This document shows positions 38,771 to 52,600 of a stretch of 64,000 nt of DNA, piece after piece. The stretch comes from Parapristionchus giblindavisi. Its lineage: Eukaryota; Nematoda; Chromadorea; Rhabditida; Diplogasteridae. Position numbers and translations under genes: made by a program. Within the stretch, counting starts at the first letter, position 1. Each line of letters opens with the position of its first letter. The stretch is taken from the NCBI GenBank assembly GCA_943737045.1, contig CALSFV010000247.1, positions 1 through 64,000 on the forward strand, given 5' to 3'. Below the pieces are notes generated by a model. That model had not been told where the DNA came from. It saw nothing but the letters and a program-made list of their open reading frames with translations, and ran no database searches.

Positions 38771-41204
38771 TTCGGTTTCTTAGCCCGGAATGTCCGTTCG
38801 TGGGGTACTCCCGGTACCGAGCAATTATATGGCTCACCGGTTTTACTCTTTGTACGGCTGGGTATGGCTTCGTGGACAGATTAGTGTTCACGTGTTTTGC
38901 ATGGGAATCTTGTATTGGCCTTAATACCGTAGACATCTCTCATTCTTACTATAGTACGTGTTTCCCTTATCATAACTGTCACTCCTCATACCGTACGCAC
39001 TATTTCTTTCCACTGTATTAATTAGTATGAGCAACTATCATGGCCGTTTTGTATTCATCTTGATGTGACACGGCTGATAGGGTTTAATTTAATTTATCTA
39101 CGCCCGAGGCGTAACGAGACATGAGAAAATTTAAAGGGATAAGAACATGATATAATATAATATTGACTCTCCAGACTGGGGGGGGGGGTTACAAAGGACG
39201 TAATTCGTGAATGATGGGGTGATGGGTAAGCCGGTTTTTGAATATACTGGGATTGGGGGTTGAGGTAGATTAATCGATAGTCTTACTCTTATATGTCTGA
39301 TTCATATAGATATGTAATAAATCTAGTATCTTGCGTGCACGACACGATGCATACAAATGGACAAGATCAATCGATATTTGTTGAGAGAGATTAAGTGGAA
39401 CTAGTGTCTAGTAATTGATCAGAGCAGAGAGTGCATGAAAAAATCTCATTGTCAGTGTGAATTTGAAAATCAGGCCAATCTGCATTCTTTGATCATTGAT
39501 TTATTCTTGTCCTTCTTCCCTCCGTATGCTCTAGCGACGAAACGTTCGTAGAATGTAGACTAGGTTTGCTAACGTTTATGTATAGGGTATCTGATAGCCT
39601 TTTCGAACCTGACAAAGTTCAAAGTTCAAAGGTCTCGTTGCCTTGGACCAAATAGTTTGTGGAATGTTGTGAACTGTAGTGTGTAAAGCGATGATATTCT
39701 TTCCTAGATGTTTACTCATTGTTTCTTCGTAATTATATTAGCGAATCTTCTTCATCAGCTTCGTCGATGAGGTCGTCCGAGGAAGGGTGTCACCATCGCG
39801 ATGACGAATCTACTCGACGGACGTGGATGGACAACTTTGAAGTGTGACGAATATTTCCTCGAAGACCTCACTCGTTGGCTACTTTTTAAATGAATAAAGA
39901 TTTTGGGTGATGTGTTGTTTGCAAGCGGTGTCCAAGCCCGCGAAGTTAAATGGGTGGAGTCAGAATCACTATGTGGCTAATCAGAAATGGGGCGGAGCAA
40001 CATATCGGTGTATAATCACTGACTTTAGAAAGTTTATGTAGATAATTTGACGTGTCATATAATAGTTCGAGTAGACACCACGCCGGACAATCAATTTTAA
40101 AGGGGAAGTCGGCTGGAAAGTTTAATTAGAGAAACACTACATCTTTAATGTGTTCTTCCTTTTATAATATACATACACATACATATAATATACAATTTAG
40201 TTTTTTTTTCAGTCAAAATAGAATAAATTTAGTATTTAATAGAATTGATCTAATAATAAAACTCATTGAAAACTAACCCTAATATTAGCAATTTAAAGTA
40301 TGCGGTCACTGAGCTGATTGAGATATTACCGTGGTTATAGAATAAATTTAATGAAGATAAAGAATATTTTTTTTCAATTGGAATAAATTTAGCAATAGCA
40401 TCTCTATTAATTGTTAAATCATCCCGAGAAAGTATTATATCAATTTGTCTTTTTTTGATATGTAATAATTATTTGTTATTCTTTGCTGCCTAAGTTGTGG
40501 CACCGTATTTTATGTTTCGTCACGACATAAATTGTTCATTCTATCTGAGTTATCCTTGTAAAGCATAAATTTATTATTATTTATTATTATTATTCTGATT
40601 TTTTCGCAGGTAGTGTAGCTGGTGCAAGTGTTTATTACGGTCATTTAGCAGGTTATAATAATTATTTTGAGCGCCCTACATAAATTGTTCACTATATCAA
40701 CTAAATATATTTCTGGCCTCCAGAGAGATATTTTCTTTAGCAGATATTTCGACTTTTTTATATGAAATCTGTGCCAATAAAATTATTAAATCCATTTAGA
40801 ATCTTTATTTTATCAAAATTATTATTTTTTAAATTTTAAATTTTTTCAGTGAAGTTATCCCCGCTCCCCCTCCCGTCGCAATAGTGGTGGTATATCGAGT
40901 TTAGTGCGCGCGATGACTCTCTGCGTCTCTGCCCATCGATCTTGTCTGATCATCTGGCCACTCTCTCACTGTTCTAGCATTGAAACGGAACCACTTCCTA
41001 TCTTATAATCAATACTATTGTCATTTCTGCAGACATAGAGGCAAATTGTCCTAACTTATCATTCAATTGTGCTTGCGTGAAACTACTTTCTTAGTTCTTC
41101 ATCGTCATTATTAAGTAGGTTTTTCCCATTGTTTGAAAAAATGTGAACAAAGATCAAAGATCAAAATACAAAGGTCAAAGATCAAACTTCAGCAACAGAA
41201 TAAA

Positions 41205-41460
41205 AACCTTTTATTTATTTATTTATTTATTTATTCTTTATTCCATCAAATATGTATAATAATAGGGTGAAATGTATAAGGACATAAGCACAATGTTCTA
41301 TAGACTTTGAAAGCGAAAACGACCGCTCAACATAGAAACTCTCTCAAATGCAATCGTCTTTCGCTTGTCTGGCTATGGAAACAAAATGGCTTGAACCAGA
41401 ACACTGTGTAAGAGGGATAGATGGATTTCCGTCGCAAAAGGCGATTTCGGTTTGACCTTT
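41205..41460 (-). mobile_element. LINE 3' end inserted in the right palindrome arm
   Basis: A TTTA repeat (41213-41234) and the stem-loop around CCGTCGCAAAAGGCGATTTCGG (41428-41449) match the 3' end of the LINE fragment at 32918-33030. It lies within the 400 bases that interrupt the symmetry of the palindrome and retains no coding sequence. Confidence 0.65.
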
Positions 41461-41529
41461 GACCTTTGTGAACTTCTCAAGCATATTTAGGAGCTTTGAA
41501 AATAAGAGATTTCGGAACTTTCCTGTTTT

Positions 41530-41930
41530 TGGGACCGGCGTAATTTACATAAGTTCTGCATTTGCAGAACTGCTCCCCTGAACGAGAGAATGCGAAAATA
41601 GAGAAAAAGCAGAACGTTTGCTGGGGGTCTGAAAGGAAACAGAGCTAAACCAAAGCAAAGGAAATAAATACATGATACATTGCAAAGCTGTCTGCGAAGG
41701 AATCATAATTTATTATAATTTAATTCGTTAGCACATCTAGGAGCAGAGTTTTAAATTTTGGGAATCAAATTTGCAAACACGCTACATCTTGAATTCGGAG
41801 TCGGAACCATTCCGCAATTGCTGACTGTGCAGCCCTTGTGGGTGTCTCCACTATCGCAATCTTTCTGAAGACTTTTCACTAAAGAAATGCCAAGATTTTT
41901 AAAACGGATTCTTAGTCAGAAATCTCTTTT
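41530..41930. mobile_element. Degraded copy of the 28755 MITE interior
   Basis: Blocks such as GGAAATAAATACATGATACA, TCGTTAGCACATCTAG, GGAGTCGGAACCATTCCG and GGGTGTCTCCACT match the inner arms of the DUF229 MITE. Ends are missing. Confidence 0.7.
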
Positions 41931-41932
41931 AA

Positions 41933-42270
41933 AGGTGGACACCCGCGAATGTTCATACCAATCCTTCACATCTCTCTTGCGCTAATGCCAAGTGATATGC
42001 GAGAAGTTAGCGCAACCACTCATCTATCTCATAGCGCAGTGGTAAACGTTCAGAGTCGTTACCCATTTGTCACAACTTCAAATCCTATTGCCGAATTTCC
42101 TCAATTTTCAAAAAGCACGCCTTTCCCTGCACGGGCCTGATGGCTCGTTCATATGATCAATAAGCTGAGTTAATAGTGTCATAAATTAATAGTGTACGGT
42201 AGGTAGAATAACTATTGCTACCTTTCTGTCTTCACAGTTTCTTTACGAAAAAATTCGAGGGACTCCACCT
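41933..42270 (+). mobile_element. TTAA-flanked TIR element with tRNA-like boxes, copy 2
   Basis: TTAA (41929-41932) then AGGTGGACACCCGCG at the left, and GGGACTCCACCT then TTAA (42271-42274) at the right. The internal GCGCAGTGGTAAACG and ACTTCAAATCC are decayed A- and B-box-like sequences. The order is as in copy 1 at 13519-13854 but in opposite orientation. Confidence 0.75.
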
Positions 42271-42274
42271 TTAA

Positions 42275-43267
<993 letters not shown>

Positions 43268-44503
43268 ATGGACCAAACAGCCACGTTAGTTTATATTTAC
43301 TAATATATTCCATATTTTATTATGTTCAACGCTCAAGAACTGCTCAACTCATATAAGATAATGAAGATGAAATAGTTGTGAAACATATTTATGAGTCATT
43401 TTATAATTTAAAATACTGCATCTGAAGATGGTTTACTATGTTATACTTTCAGTGTTTACGGAACAACCACCACTCCGGTGGTTCCCACAACGATATCTAC
43501 CGTAACCCCTCTTTCAATCGATAATCCAGTAGCCCTTCCACCTCCTCCCTACGCAACAGCTCTAGCGTATCCAAAGGCAGATGAGACACAACAACCACCG
43601 AGATATCAGTACCAATCAAGTTGGTTATTTCATATTCTATCAAAAGAATGAACAATTCTATCGATTTTTCCGATGAACTTCAATTTGAATACATTCTTTT
43701 TTTCTTACAATAAGAATTAAACAACATTTGGTAATAACGGAAACTGTAAACAAACAAAAAATTGTGTAACTGTTAAATGAGAAATTTGTCTTTCCATGAT
43801 GCTATTTAGCATTTCAAATTGCTTTAATTTGATAATCTAACAAATCACAATTCTCTAAGAACATATTTTCGCATATGAAAAATAACATTGTGGGTTGTTT
43901 CTATTGAATAGCAAAATAGAGGTGATGTTCACTCAATTTTAGTTCTATTCAATGTAAATGATATTCAAATATAAAGCAACGATGAAAGCTTTACAACATC
44001 CTCATCATTTCTAGAAAATTATCTATATTCGGAAATAACATTACTGTCGAAAAGTCTCCGATTGAACAACCTACAAACAAGACAGCACATTATTGATTAC
44101 TGATTGATTGGTTTATTGATTACAGATTTGGGTAATCCAGTCATAGTCTACATTGATGATGGACTCACTTCAGACAGATGTCTCAACTGTGTGAGTACAC
44201 ATCAATTAAATAGATTTAAAATTCAAACGATATTTTGTGACTTGGACAACTCTATTCTCAGTATCAGATTAGAGAACCTATCCAAAAATAAACGTTAGAA
44301 TGACATCTGACTCTCCAACAAAATATTCAAATCTAATGATTTACTAACTTCAGGGTGGAACTCTCAAAGCCGAGGTTTCATATTGTGCTCTGTTCTGTAT
44401 AATCTTCACTGTCATTCTCACTTTTCCATTTGGACTTGTCTTACTCTGTTGTCTACCATGTATCTTTCATCGAAAGTGCACTCGCTGTGGCGACGTTTGG
44501 TAG
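43268..44503 (+). CDS. BRI3: Brain protein I3 (BRI3)-like membrane protein
   Basis: Four exons (43268-43284, 43453-43619, 44126-44190, 44354-44503) join in phase to 132 codons plus TAG, close to the 125 residues of human BRI3. The N-terminal half is proline- and threonine-rich with a PPPPY motif (ALPPPPYATA). The C-terminal half has a CLNC pair, a hydrophobic hairpin or helix with the family's FPFGL core (LTFPFGLVLLCCL), then CTRCGDVW, a second CxxC as in BRI3's CPNCGATF. BRI3 proteins sit in endolysosomal membranes, and the two CxxC motifs resemble those of LITAF-domain proteins. The first exon codes only six residues. Confidence 0.85.
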
Positions 44504-45241
44504 TCCACACCCACACCACACGACCGTCTATTACGGTAGTCGTTCACCGTGACGCTAAACTACAGTAGTAATCGTCCTATGATCTCTCGAGGAGACCCGT
44601 ATTCATTGTTTTTCACCAAAAAGATCATGACACATGTCTGATTCATTATTGTTGTATTGCGGTTTGTGATGACAGTTAATAGTCATTACTCTTTTGATAA
44701 TATGTCTCATTGTATACTTGCCAACTAAGAATTTCACTGATTATTCGCCCCTTCCAATGTCATCCATCTCAATCAGTTATCAACTTCTAATCACAAGGGG
44801 CTCCATTTTCACTCTACTCTTATCTTCCATAGTATTCCTCATGACTTGAAAAAAAAACAAGCATGATCGCACTTTCCTCTTCGGTGCATTAAACAGTGCT
44901 TACTCCATCATATCTGTATCCCATATATGTATTGTCCAGCGAACACTGTGTAACATGTGATAAACGATTTGAGTTCAAATAAGATTGACTGAATCAATCA
45001 AAACAATCATCAAATGAATCAATATCCATAATCTCTAATAGTGATCAAATCGTAGTTCCAATCTTATCAACCACACAAACATGTCTATCAATCAGCCAAA
45101 ATATTTTGCTCTCTTCATAAATTTCTAAAACAATCAATAACAATCCTAGTAAATATCCTAACATTCATCAATCAATCAGAGTACGGTAACAGTTTAAATC
45201 TTGGCAACATGCCAGAATATCACCGGGATTACTGTAACTCT
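44504..45241. other. Convergent intergenic region, BRI3-like to BCS1
   Basis: Holds the 3' ends of two converging genes. Many CAATCA/TCAATC repeats occur between 44980 and 45180. No further gene seen. Confidence 0.5.
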
Positions 45242-48200
45242 CTATTGATCCGTCGTCTTGGTCTCAGGTTTCTCTTCTACAGGTCGACTCAAACCTTCTC
45301 GAATGGTTTCAATGGCCTTTCGTGGTTGGGTCTTGTACAGAAGAAGATGACCTTGAGCCATGGCCATTGAGATTGGTTGATTTATCTGAATGATTACGGT
45401 ATTATATAGGTGTAACTGTAGCTTCATGTATACGTGAGCAACTCTCTCACAAATCATTTTGCAGAAACCCATACATTACACTTGCAGGGTGTCATGCACA
45501 ACAAATATTTCACTTTTTGTTATAAATTTGCACAAATCTGCTGTTTTTCTCTTCTGCAGCAAGCCATACACGCGGATTTACAGTTTTCTCCGGACGTTGC
45601 CCACGTATGGCCTCACGACTAGTTTAAATAATTAACTTCGTGGGCCAAAAAAGATCGATCGAAATTGTTCAGCTAGCACAAAATAATTGATATCTAAGAA
45701 AAAATCTAGACATCGTCGTGACAATTTAGTAAATATATTGAAATTAATGATCTACCTTCCCACATTCCTCAACAAATTCATCAATCAAGTGCCAGTCAGT
45801 CTTGTCTAGTGGTTTGTAGAAATGATAGAACAACTGCAAGAGGATACGGTATCGAAAGATTACGGTGCATACAGATCACGAAATATATAGGATACGGTAT
45901 CTGATTACGGTATTACGGTATATATAGGATACGGTATCTGATTACGGTATATATCTCATCTACAGTACCTTTCCTAGCATTTCGCCATCAGCATAATCAA
46001 GGAACTCTTTTCGATCTACACGACCTGGTCTGCAAAGATATACTTATAGAAAGATATTCCAGTTTAATAAGAAAAAAATATTGATAGTAATCCATCACAT
46101 TTACTCATTTAGTTCATATTCAATCAATAAAGTCAGCAGACAAATGGGATAAGATATATTTAAAGTGAATTGATAAATCGATAACCTAATCAAGGCTGCA
46201 TCCAATCTTTCGATGTAATTCGTAGTCATGAAAAGAATCCTCTCTTCCACATTACCAATACCATCGAGTGAATTGAGAAGACCAGACAGTGTAACTCTTC
46301 AAGGTAGGGTATATTGATTGATTTGTATAAAGAGATACCGTATACCTAGTGAGTCCCTGATATGCAGGATGATCGATGTCATCTTTGGATCGATCACCGA
46401 AGGCTGCATCAATGTCTTCAAGAACAAGAACAGATGAAGGGGGAGTTGAATTGAGAAGACGATTTAATCTAAAATAGATAAGTCATACTAAGAATTAGAA
46501 TATTCCGTTGATTTTGATGAGTTATCAAACGTGAGAGAGCTATTTTCAGAATAGTATGATTACTCTATAATGTATGAGTACTCATACAAATAGTACTAAT
46601 AGTAGAAATAGCACTCATACATTTTCGAGGTCCCACATCGACGGTATTTACGGATCAGTTTATCACATTTCTTGACGAAAAATAAGCAGTTTTGCGGGCC
46701 AGTTTATCACAATATTTTAATATTACGGGTCAGCTTATAGTTCTAAAAATTTGAGTTGAACAAAAATGCATGATAGTACCGTATGAAATAGACAGAAATC
46801 GTTGCAATAATCTACCTCACAACTAGCAAATAATAATCATAATCGTATAAAAAAACTATCGCATACCTGAAATCATCGAGTGTCCGATCGGACAGAGAAA
46901 GTGTGCACACCGAGTATCCAAAGTGCGCGGCAACAGCAGCAATGAAGGAGGACTTCCCTGTCCCAGGTGGACCATAGAGAAGGAAACCACGACGATATGG
47001 AATACCACGTTCTTGATACCTATAATGAAACCGAGAGATTAAAATAAATGATAGGTTAGAGTACTGTAGTTGTGCCTTCCATTTTGACAATATGCCTACG
47101 CCGAGGATCAACTCGGCATTATTACTACACATTCTTTTAAATAAAGAATAACCACCCTTGTGGTGTACGATAAATAAAATAAATAAATAAATAAATATTG
47201 AGTATTACCAAGTCTTAGAGTCTAAGAATTGTTGTAGATCATCCAGCATTCCCTCTGCTTGTCCATGTCTCAGAATGACTGATTCCAATGGTCGTTTCGT
47301 TCCCACTGACATCTTTCTCCAATCTGGACCAACTGCATTGTAGATCACCAGACCCGTCTCTGTCTGAACAATTCATTATGTCACCAAAGCTCATGATACA
47401 TCTATAATACAAGAGGCATAAATGCCCTATTGAACTCGTGTTTCGAACACTCTATGATCGATCCCGATACATTTGAGATTCGCTTGATGCAAGGACATCA
47501 TAGTAAAAAAAAACTGAAACTAACACTAGCTTGTGCCTCTTTCGTCGCATATGACACCATATCTCTAAAGTATCGTGAATCTGTTCCCAATGTAGTCAGA
47601 GTAACGGTCTCCAATGGTACACGATATCCATCTGTATTATCCACTACTTGCTCCTCTCGTTGACGTTCACACTGTAATCAACCAATCAATAGTGACAGAG
47701 GTACGGTATATTGTCAACAATCGATAATCACATATCAAAGGTAAGATCAGATAAGGTCAGTGATCTTTATAAATAATACTCAATATTATATTTGAATATT
47801 AGAAAATAATAAGAATGATCATACATTTTCATACCCTCACAATGTGAAGATCGACCCACTATATATGTGGCTCATTTTCAGGATCTACCCACTATATAAG
47901 GGTCATTTTTATGTGAAAGATTACAATTTAAGCGAAAAATAACGAATTTTTCTAAATCCACTATATTTCGAAAATTGAGCCACTATATAAAACAATTCGG
48001 TGAAGGTGCCGAAAATGTATGAGAAGGAGGATGGCTAACTTTGATCCATCTCCACTTATAAGTGAAGAAATGTGTACCAAACGAAGGAAGATAGTTGATA
48101 GCCACATCGGTTTTACCCGATTCTGCTTGCTTGATCTACAATCAATCGATATTAATCTACTGAATCACAATCAACTGTGATTTAGAATTTTTTGCATAAA

Positions 48201-49020
48201 TATATTGTGCCCAACACATACAAAATATCGATTATTGATCAATTATTATTCATAAAAGACATACAGTAGAATTAGCAGTGAAGTGTCGAGTCTGCGCTGC
48301 ACTGTGCTTATTGATGAATTCTAGTAGCCATGGATAGATACTGGAATACACACATGACATTACAAACAGACAAAAATATTTTTTCAATTAGCTAAAAGAA
48401 AGAACTTCTTGAATTAACTTTGCAAAGGTGTAACTAACTGCTCTATTATTACTTATTCCACTGAGAAATCGATTATGTCTAACGACAAAATGATAGATAA
48501 CCTACGCATCTCGATTGTTCACTTGTAGAGTCAACATGAATCTTCGTCTGAAGTAAGCATTACTAATGACAGCGAATCGTCTTCCCACACTCATAGCCAT
48601 TCCCATTCCAGCCAGACCCGCACCCGCATTGAAATATGGATTATCCCTGAAAGATAACATCAATTAAGTTGCTTCATAATAATCGGGGAGACTATTATTG
48701 ATTTCCGGAGACATCTTTTAGATCAATATTGTTCTTAATAGTCCAATGGGCGCAGCATAAGTCATTCCTTGTGCAATTACAGCAAAATCAATTTATTTCG
48801 CCCTTTTGGCGCACTTTTGATGAACCATAATAGAAAGTAGCTGTTTAAACAATTAGATGAATTCACATACTCACTTAAGAAAGTCCGGAAGGTACGCGGT
48901 AATGGAGGAAGTTGTACTTGGAGGTGTTGCTGGGGCGGGTAGAGGAGGTGTAATTGGTGGAAGGACGGGTAAGCCACTTGTGGAAGCGACTGAAGAGCCG
49001 CCACCGAACCACGGCGTCAT
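45242..49020 (-). CDS. bcs-1: Mitochondrial chaperone BCS1 (AAA ATPase)
   Basis: BCS1 moves the folded Rieske iron-sulfur protein across the inner mitochondrial membrane to complete respiratory complex III. About twelve exons. After a proline-rich start ([10 protein letters not shown]) comes [14 protein letters not shown], the family's opening, then [14 protein letters not shown] and [13 protein letters not shown] of the BCS1-specific domain, and [14 protein letters not shown]. The AAA domain has [17 protein letters not shown] (Walker A), [11 protein letters not shown] (Walker B), [20 protein letters not shown] (sensor 1) and [14 protein letters not shown] (arginine-finger region). The C-terminus ends KPETKTTDQ. 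Introns hold two members of an 8-base-TSD MITE family (46616-46772, 47820-48022), a LINE tail (47040-47204) and a TACGGTA cluster. Nothing suggests inactivation. Confidence 0.95.
45885..45965. repeat. TACGGTA cluster in a BCS1 intron
   Basis: The unit ATATAGGATACGGTATC followed by TGATTACGGTA occurs twice in direct order, with further TTACGGTA motifs between. The same heptamer is scattered through many introns in the window. Confidence 0.75.
46616..46772 (-). mobile_element. CATACATTTTCG MITE, copy 1
   Basis: The left end CATACATTTTCGAGG and right end AAAAATGCATG are flanked by ATAGCACT and ATAGTACC (6 of 8 match). Inside are repeated AGTTTATCAC motifs. It lies in a BCS1 intron, in opposite orientation to copies 2-4. 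Confidence 0.7.
47040..47204 (+). mobile_element. LINE or SINE 3' end with AAATA tail
   Basis: The hairpin GCCGAGGATCAACTCGGC (47099-47116) precedes CCCTTGTGGTGTACGAT and a tail of AAATA/AAAT units. A similar 3' end in inverse orientation (CCCTTTGTGGTTTACGAT plus tail) lies at 54501-54556. It is a family distinct from the LINE at 32918. It lies in a BCS1 intron. Confidence 0.65.
47820..48022 (+). mobile_element. CATACATTTTCG MITE, copy 2
   Basis: Ends CATACATTTTC and GAAAATGTATG; flanks AGAATGAT and AGAAGGAG match at 6 of 8. The interior repeats the motif GACCCACTATATA and variants. It lies in a BCS1 intron. Confidence 0.75.
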
Positions 49021-49696
49021 TCTGGAAAGATATCAACTTTAAAATTATGTAGAACAATTAAGTATAAAGACGAGAATTTTTAGAACGAACCAATAAAAGC
49101 GATAAAATAATATTTCAATCGATGAAATGCAAATATACGATAATTTCGTGATGAGACCAATCTCATTTACAAAAAAAACTGCAGATGAAAATGTGATAGG
49201 GTGGCTTAATTTAGCTAAATTTTTTAAAATTTTCTTTCATTTTTTCTTGGTTTCGTTATATCTCTTTCGTATTTTCTCTGATTAGTGTTTCCATTCTATT
49301 TACCATACTCAGAAACTGATCTGACATCACAATAGAAACGATGGTGAAAGATTTAGGAGAAAATGAACGTTCAAAATAGAAAATCAAGGTCTACTCTATC
49401 TTTCCTCCAGCGTCTCTCATCTCTTCTTCCTCTCTTGTTGCGACGTTTGGTAAGAGTCGACGCACTTTGTGTGTATGGCCTATGCCGAGCTACAAGCAAG
49501 ATATTGCACAACTTTTCACCAGCTTTAACAATCGTTTCTTGCTCTTTTCTTAGCCATACTCAAAGTTGCATATGATCTTGACCATATGGTCGGGCCATTC
49601 TCTGTTCTATTATGAAATTGGTATTCGTTAGGTATTTGTAAACCTCGATTTTATTGCTTGATTTATGTGATCCTACTGTGATATGCTTCAGTTACA
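49021..49696. promoter_or_regulatory. Divergent promoter region of BCS1 and ZNF598
   Basis: The two start codons face away from each other across 676 bases. The sequence GTTTGGTAAGAG near 49446-49457 could be the 5' splice site of a ZNF598 leader exon, and GCTTCAG just before the ATG is its acceptor or a trans-splice site. No core promoter motif is certain. Confidence 0.5.
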
Positions 49697-52600
49697 ATGG
49701 CTGATATAGCTGAAGCAACAACCGATAATAGTGGAAATAGTGGTCAAGGAGGTAGTCGAGGTGGACGTGGAGGAGGAAGAAATCAGCGAGGTGGAGGAAA
49801 TACGAGAGGACGAGGTATCATAATATGATCGATTCATTTGTGTTTCTTCATTAGTATTTGTCTTGATGTGAGTCTACCAATCGACTACTTAATGGAGTCT
49901 TGTTATGTCTTTATGAATATATGAATGAATGAGGGCAATTGATATCTTGTAAAGAGTTTGCATAATGACAGGTGGTGGTGGTGATCGTCGAGGAGGAAAT
50001 CAACGGGATGATGGAGAAAATCGACAAGAAGGTGGAGGAGGATCAGGACATAGACACGAGGGAGGAGGACGAGGTATTCATTGGATCTAATAACAATAAT
50101 AATAATTTATCTACGCACACGTGCGCAATAAGACAAGTAACAGAGATATTATATAGATAAAGATTCAAATGATACTCATACTCCGTCAGAAGAGGATTTT
50201 CTCTTTCTTCTGAATTATCTTTTCAATAGTTTCACCTCTATGGAATGAAGAATGGCGTATTCGATCAATAGTGTTTGTCTTTGTTTTGACATTAGTGTTG
50301 CTTAAAGTACTGGATTTAAAGTACTTCACAGGAATTCAAGGTAGAACTAACAATGAGCAAAATGATGACCGTTTTGAAACTATTAAAAAATTAAATATAA
50401 GATTAAAACGCAAGATTAATTTAATAATTAAAATAAATAATTGAAGGCGGACGTGGTCGTGGAGGAGGAAATAGACAAGAAACAGATCGAGATCGAGGAG
50501 GTAGACGAGGAGGAAGAGGTGGAGGAGATAGAAAGAATATTGGAGATCATAATGTTGACATGAGAAAATATGAACGAATGATCACTGCTACTAAGGTATA
50601 ATCTACTTAGAAAATGATTGGGCTTAATTATTGATTGATTCGATTTCAGAATAACTTCTCCGACATCAAAATGACTGATCCTGTCACAGAGGAGTGTATG
50701 ATTTGTTGCAAGGTTAGCAAATTTTATCGACTGTTACTCGATGAGTTCTGTTTGTTGCGATTTTCCATGAATTTTACAAGATGAACTTTGGAATCGTTCG
50801 TTGGTATAGAGAGAATCTGATGGCATCATACATGGGGGTGCCCCCTGCAAAATTAGGGCTTTTCGAAAATTTGTGGAATGCCCCCTGTAAAAAATTACGT
50901 TTGGGCGAAATTTGTGAAGAAAAAGTGAAGGCCCCCTGTAAATTTTGCCATTTTTTGTTCGGATGCCCCTTGTAGAATCGAGCTCCAAGCACCCCGCCCA
51001 TGTATGGTGTTCTTTCAACTGATGACATTCATTGTATATCCAATTGATCTTATGATTCATTAACTCTTCTCTAATATTATCTCATTTCAGCCAAATGATA
51101 TCTTCGGCGTTGGTTCATGTCGTCATCCCCTATGTATCGAATGTGCTATTCGTATTCGAATCATTGCCAATAACGATGCGTGTCCTGTCTGTAGACAGCC
51201 CATGGAAACGGTAAGTGTACAATATCGATCGATAGTTTTCATAATAATTGTGGCATTTACGAAGCTGCCATTGCACCACAGATCGTAGCTAGGTTACCAG
51301 ATGTCAAAATGCGGTCAATTTTTTCGATTTTTGGCAATTTTGTTTCAAAATGCTTTCAAGTTTTTTCCATTTTTGTGAAATTTTGGCTAAAATTGCAGTC
51401 AGGCTTGGTACTTTGCGACATACTTTTCGACCTATGCACTACACATATTATTAAATCTTACATACATAATCATTTTATGAGAATTGACTCGATCCTTTAT
51501 GAATATGAACATGTATACTATTCTCTATATCAAGAGTACGTTCAGCATAATTTGTGTATTTCTTTAGATGGCCTTCGTCTTTGCCTCATCTGATCCAACT
51601 ACCGTATCCATTGATCTACCATCTACAAGACATCCTGATGAAGATAGGTAATCAATCAATCAATAATTCATCTATAACATACTGCATATTATTGTATATG
51701 AAAGTTGGAACAACTAAATTAGTTGAACTAATATAATGATCGTAGATTCTATGAGTTAGTCGATGATTAAAAGTTATTTAGTTCTTTGTGCAATTCTTCT
51801 TCATTTATATCTATTTTTACTTGCTGAAACATCTTCACGATGTATGATAATAAAAAATTTGTATATGTAATGGTGATTGTGTGTCGTGACTACCAAATAT
51901 TCTTAAATTTGTTCTTTCTTGCAGATACAAAGTTCGATTCCAAAACAAGGCTGCAGGAGAACGATACGAGATGTATCTATCACACGTGTGTAAACTGTGT
52001 ATTGAGTGAGTTTGATCTTTGATCGTTAATCTATTCTGTTAATTGTCTTATTTGTATACTATATATTCAGAGATGGCGAGCGTCTCGAGTTTCCCTCATT
52101 TGTCTCTCTACGACAGCATATGGCACAGGTATGTGTATTAATGTATTGATATGAAGAACCCATCACTTTCTATATTAGAACGAGGAAGAAGTGTATTCTG
52201 TGAAACATCGAATCAACTCGCATGATCTTTACAATTAGGGTTTTTTAAAAACTAGTTGATGCTAAACCAACTCTTCTATCACTCTTACTTCTTCCAGTTG
52301 TCATGATTGCTTCTCCATTTATTTATTTATTATCATTATATTTTTCAGAAACACGATTTATCATTCTGTCATCATTGTCTGGCCAATCTGGCGCTTTTCT
52401 CTCGTGAACGATCGTGTTTCACTCGAAGTCAACTACAAGATCATATCCGTGGAGGAGATAGAGATGATCGTAGTCAGAAGGGTACGGTACTTGCACTTAT
52501 TCCATGATTACGGTACTTATTCATGTTCATATTGATTGATTACGGTAAGCTACTATCAAATGGTGGCAGTGAAACATATGGGTTTATTGATTGGAATAGT

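Larger units (their letters stand above)
34823..41522. mobile_element. Giant imperfect palindrome, arms about 3 kb
   Basis: The left arm from about 34823 reappears in inverse order up to about 41522, with the centre near 37900. The match is nearly exact over most of the length, including a C run at 36759 mirrored by a G run near 39179. The arms are not identical: single-base differences occur (near 37040 against 38840), the right arm has about 100 extra bases near 38370-38470, and an insertion of about 400 bases lies at 41090-41490. No transposase or other long frame exists; the repeated MGYSRYRAIIWLTGF frames (74 codons or fewer) are arm translations. It could be a very large foldback element, an inverted segmental duplication or a partial assembly artefact. 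Confidence 0.9.

Noticed and set aside
36919..39021. Repeated small protein starting MGYSRYRAIIWL in the palindrome
   Set aside because: It is found on both arms only because the DNA is duplicated. There is no family, and one copy diverges after 40 residues, so coding constraint is not shown.
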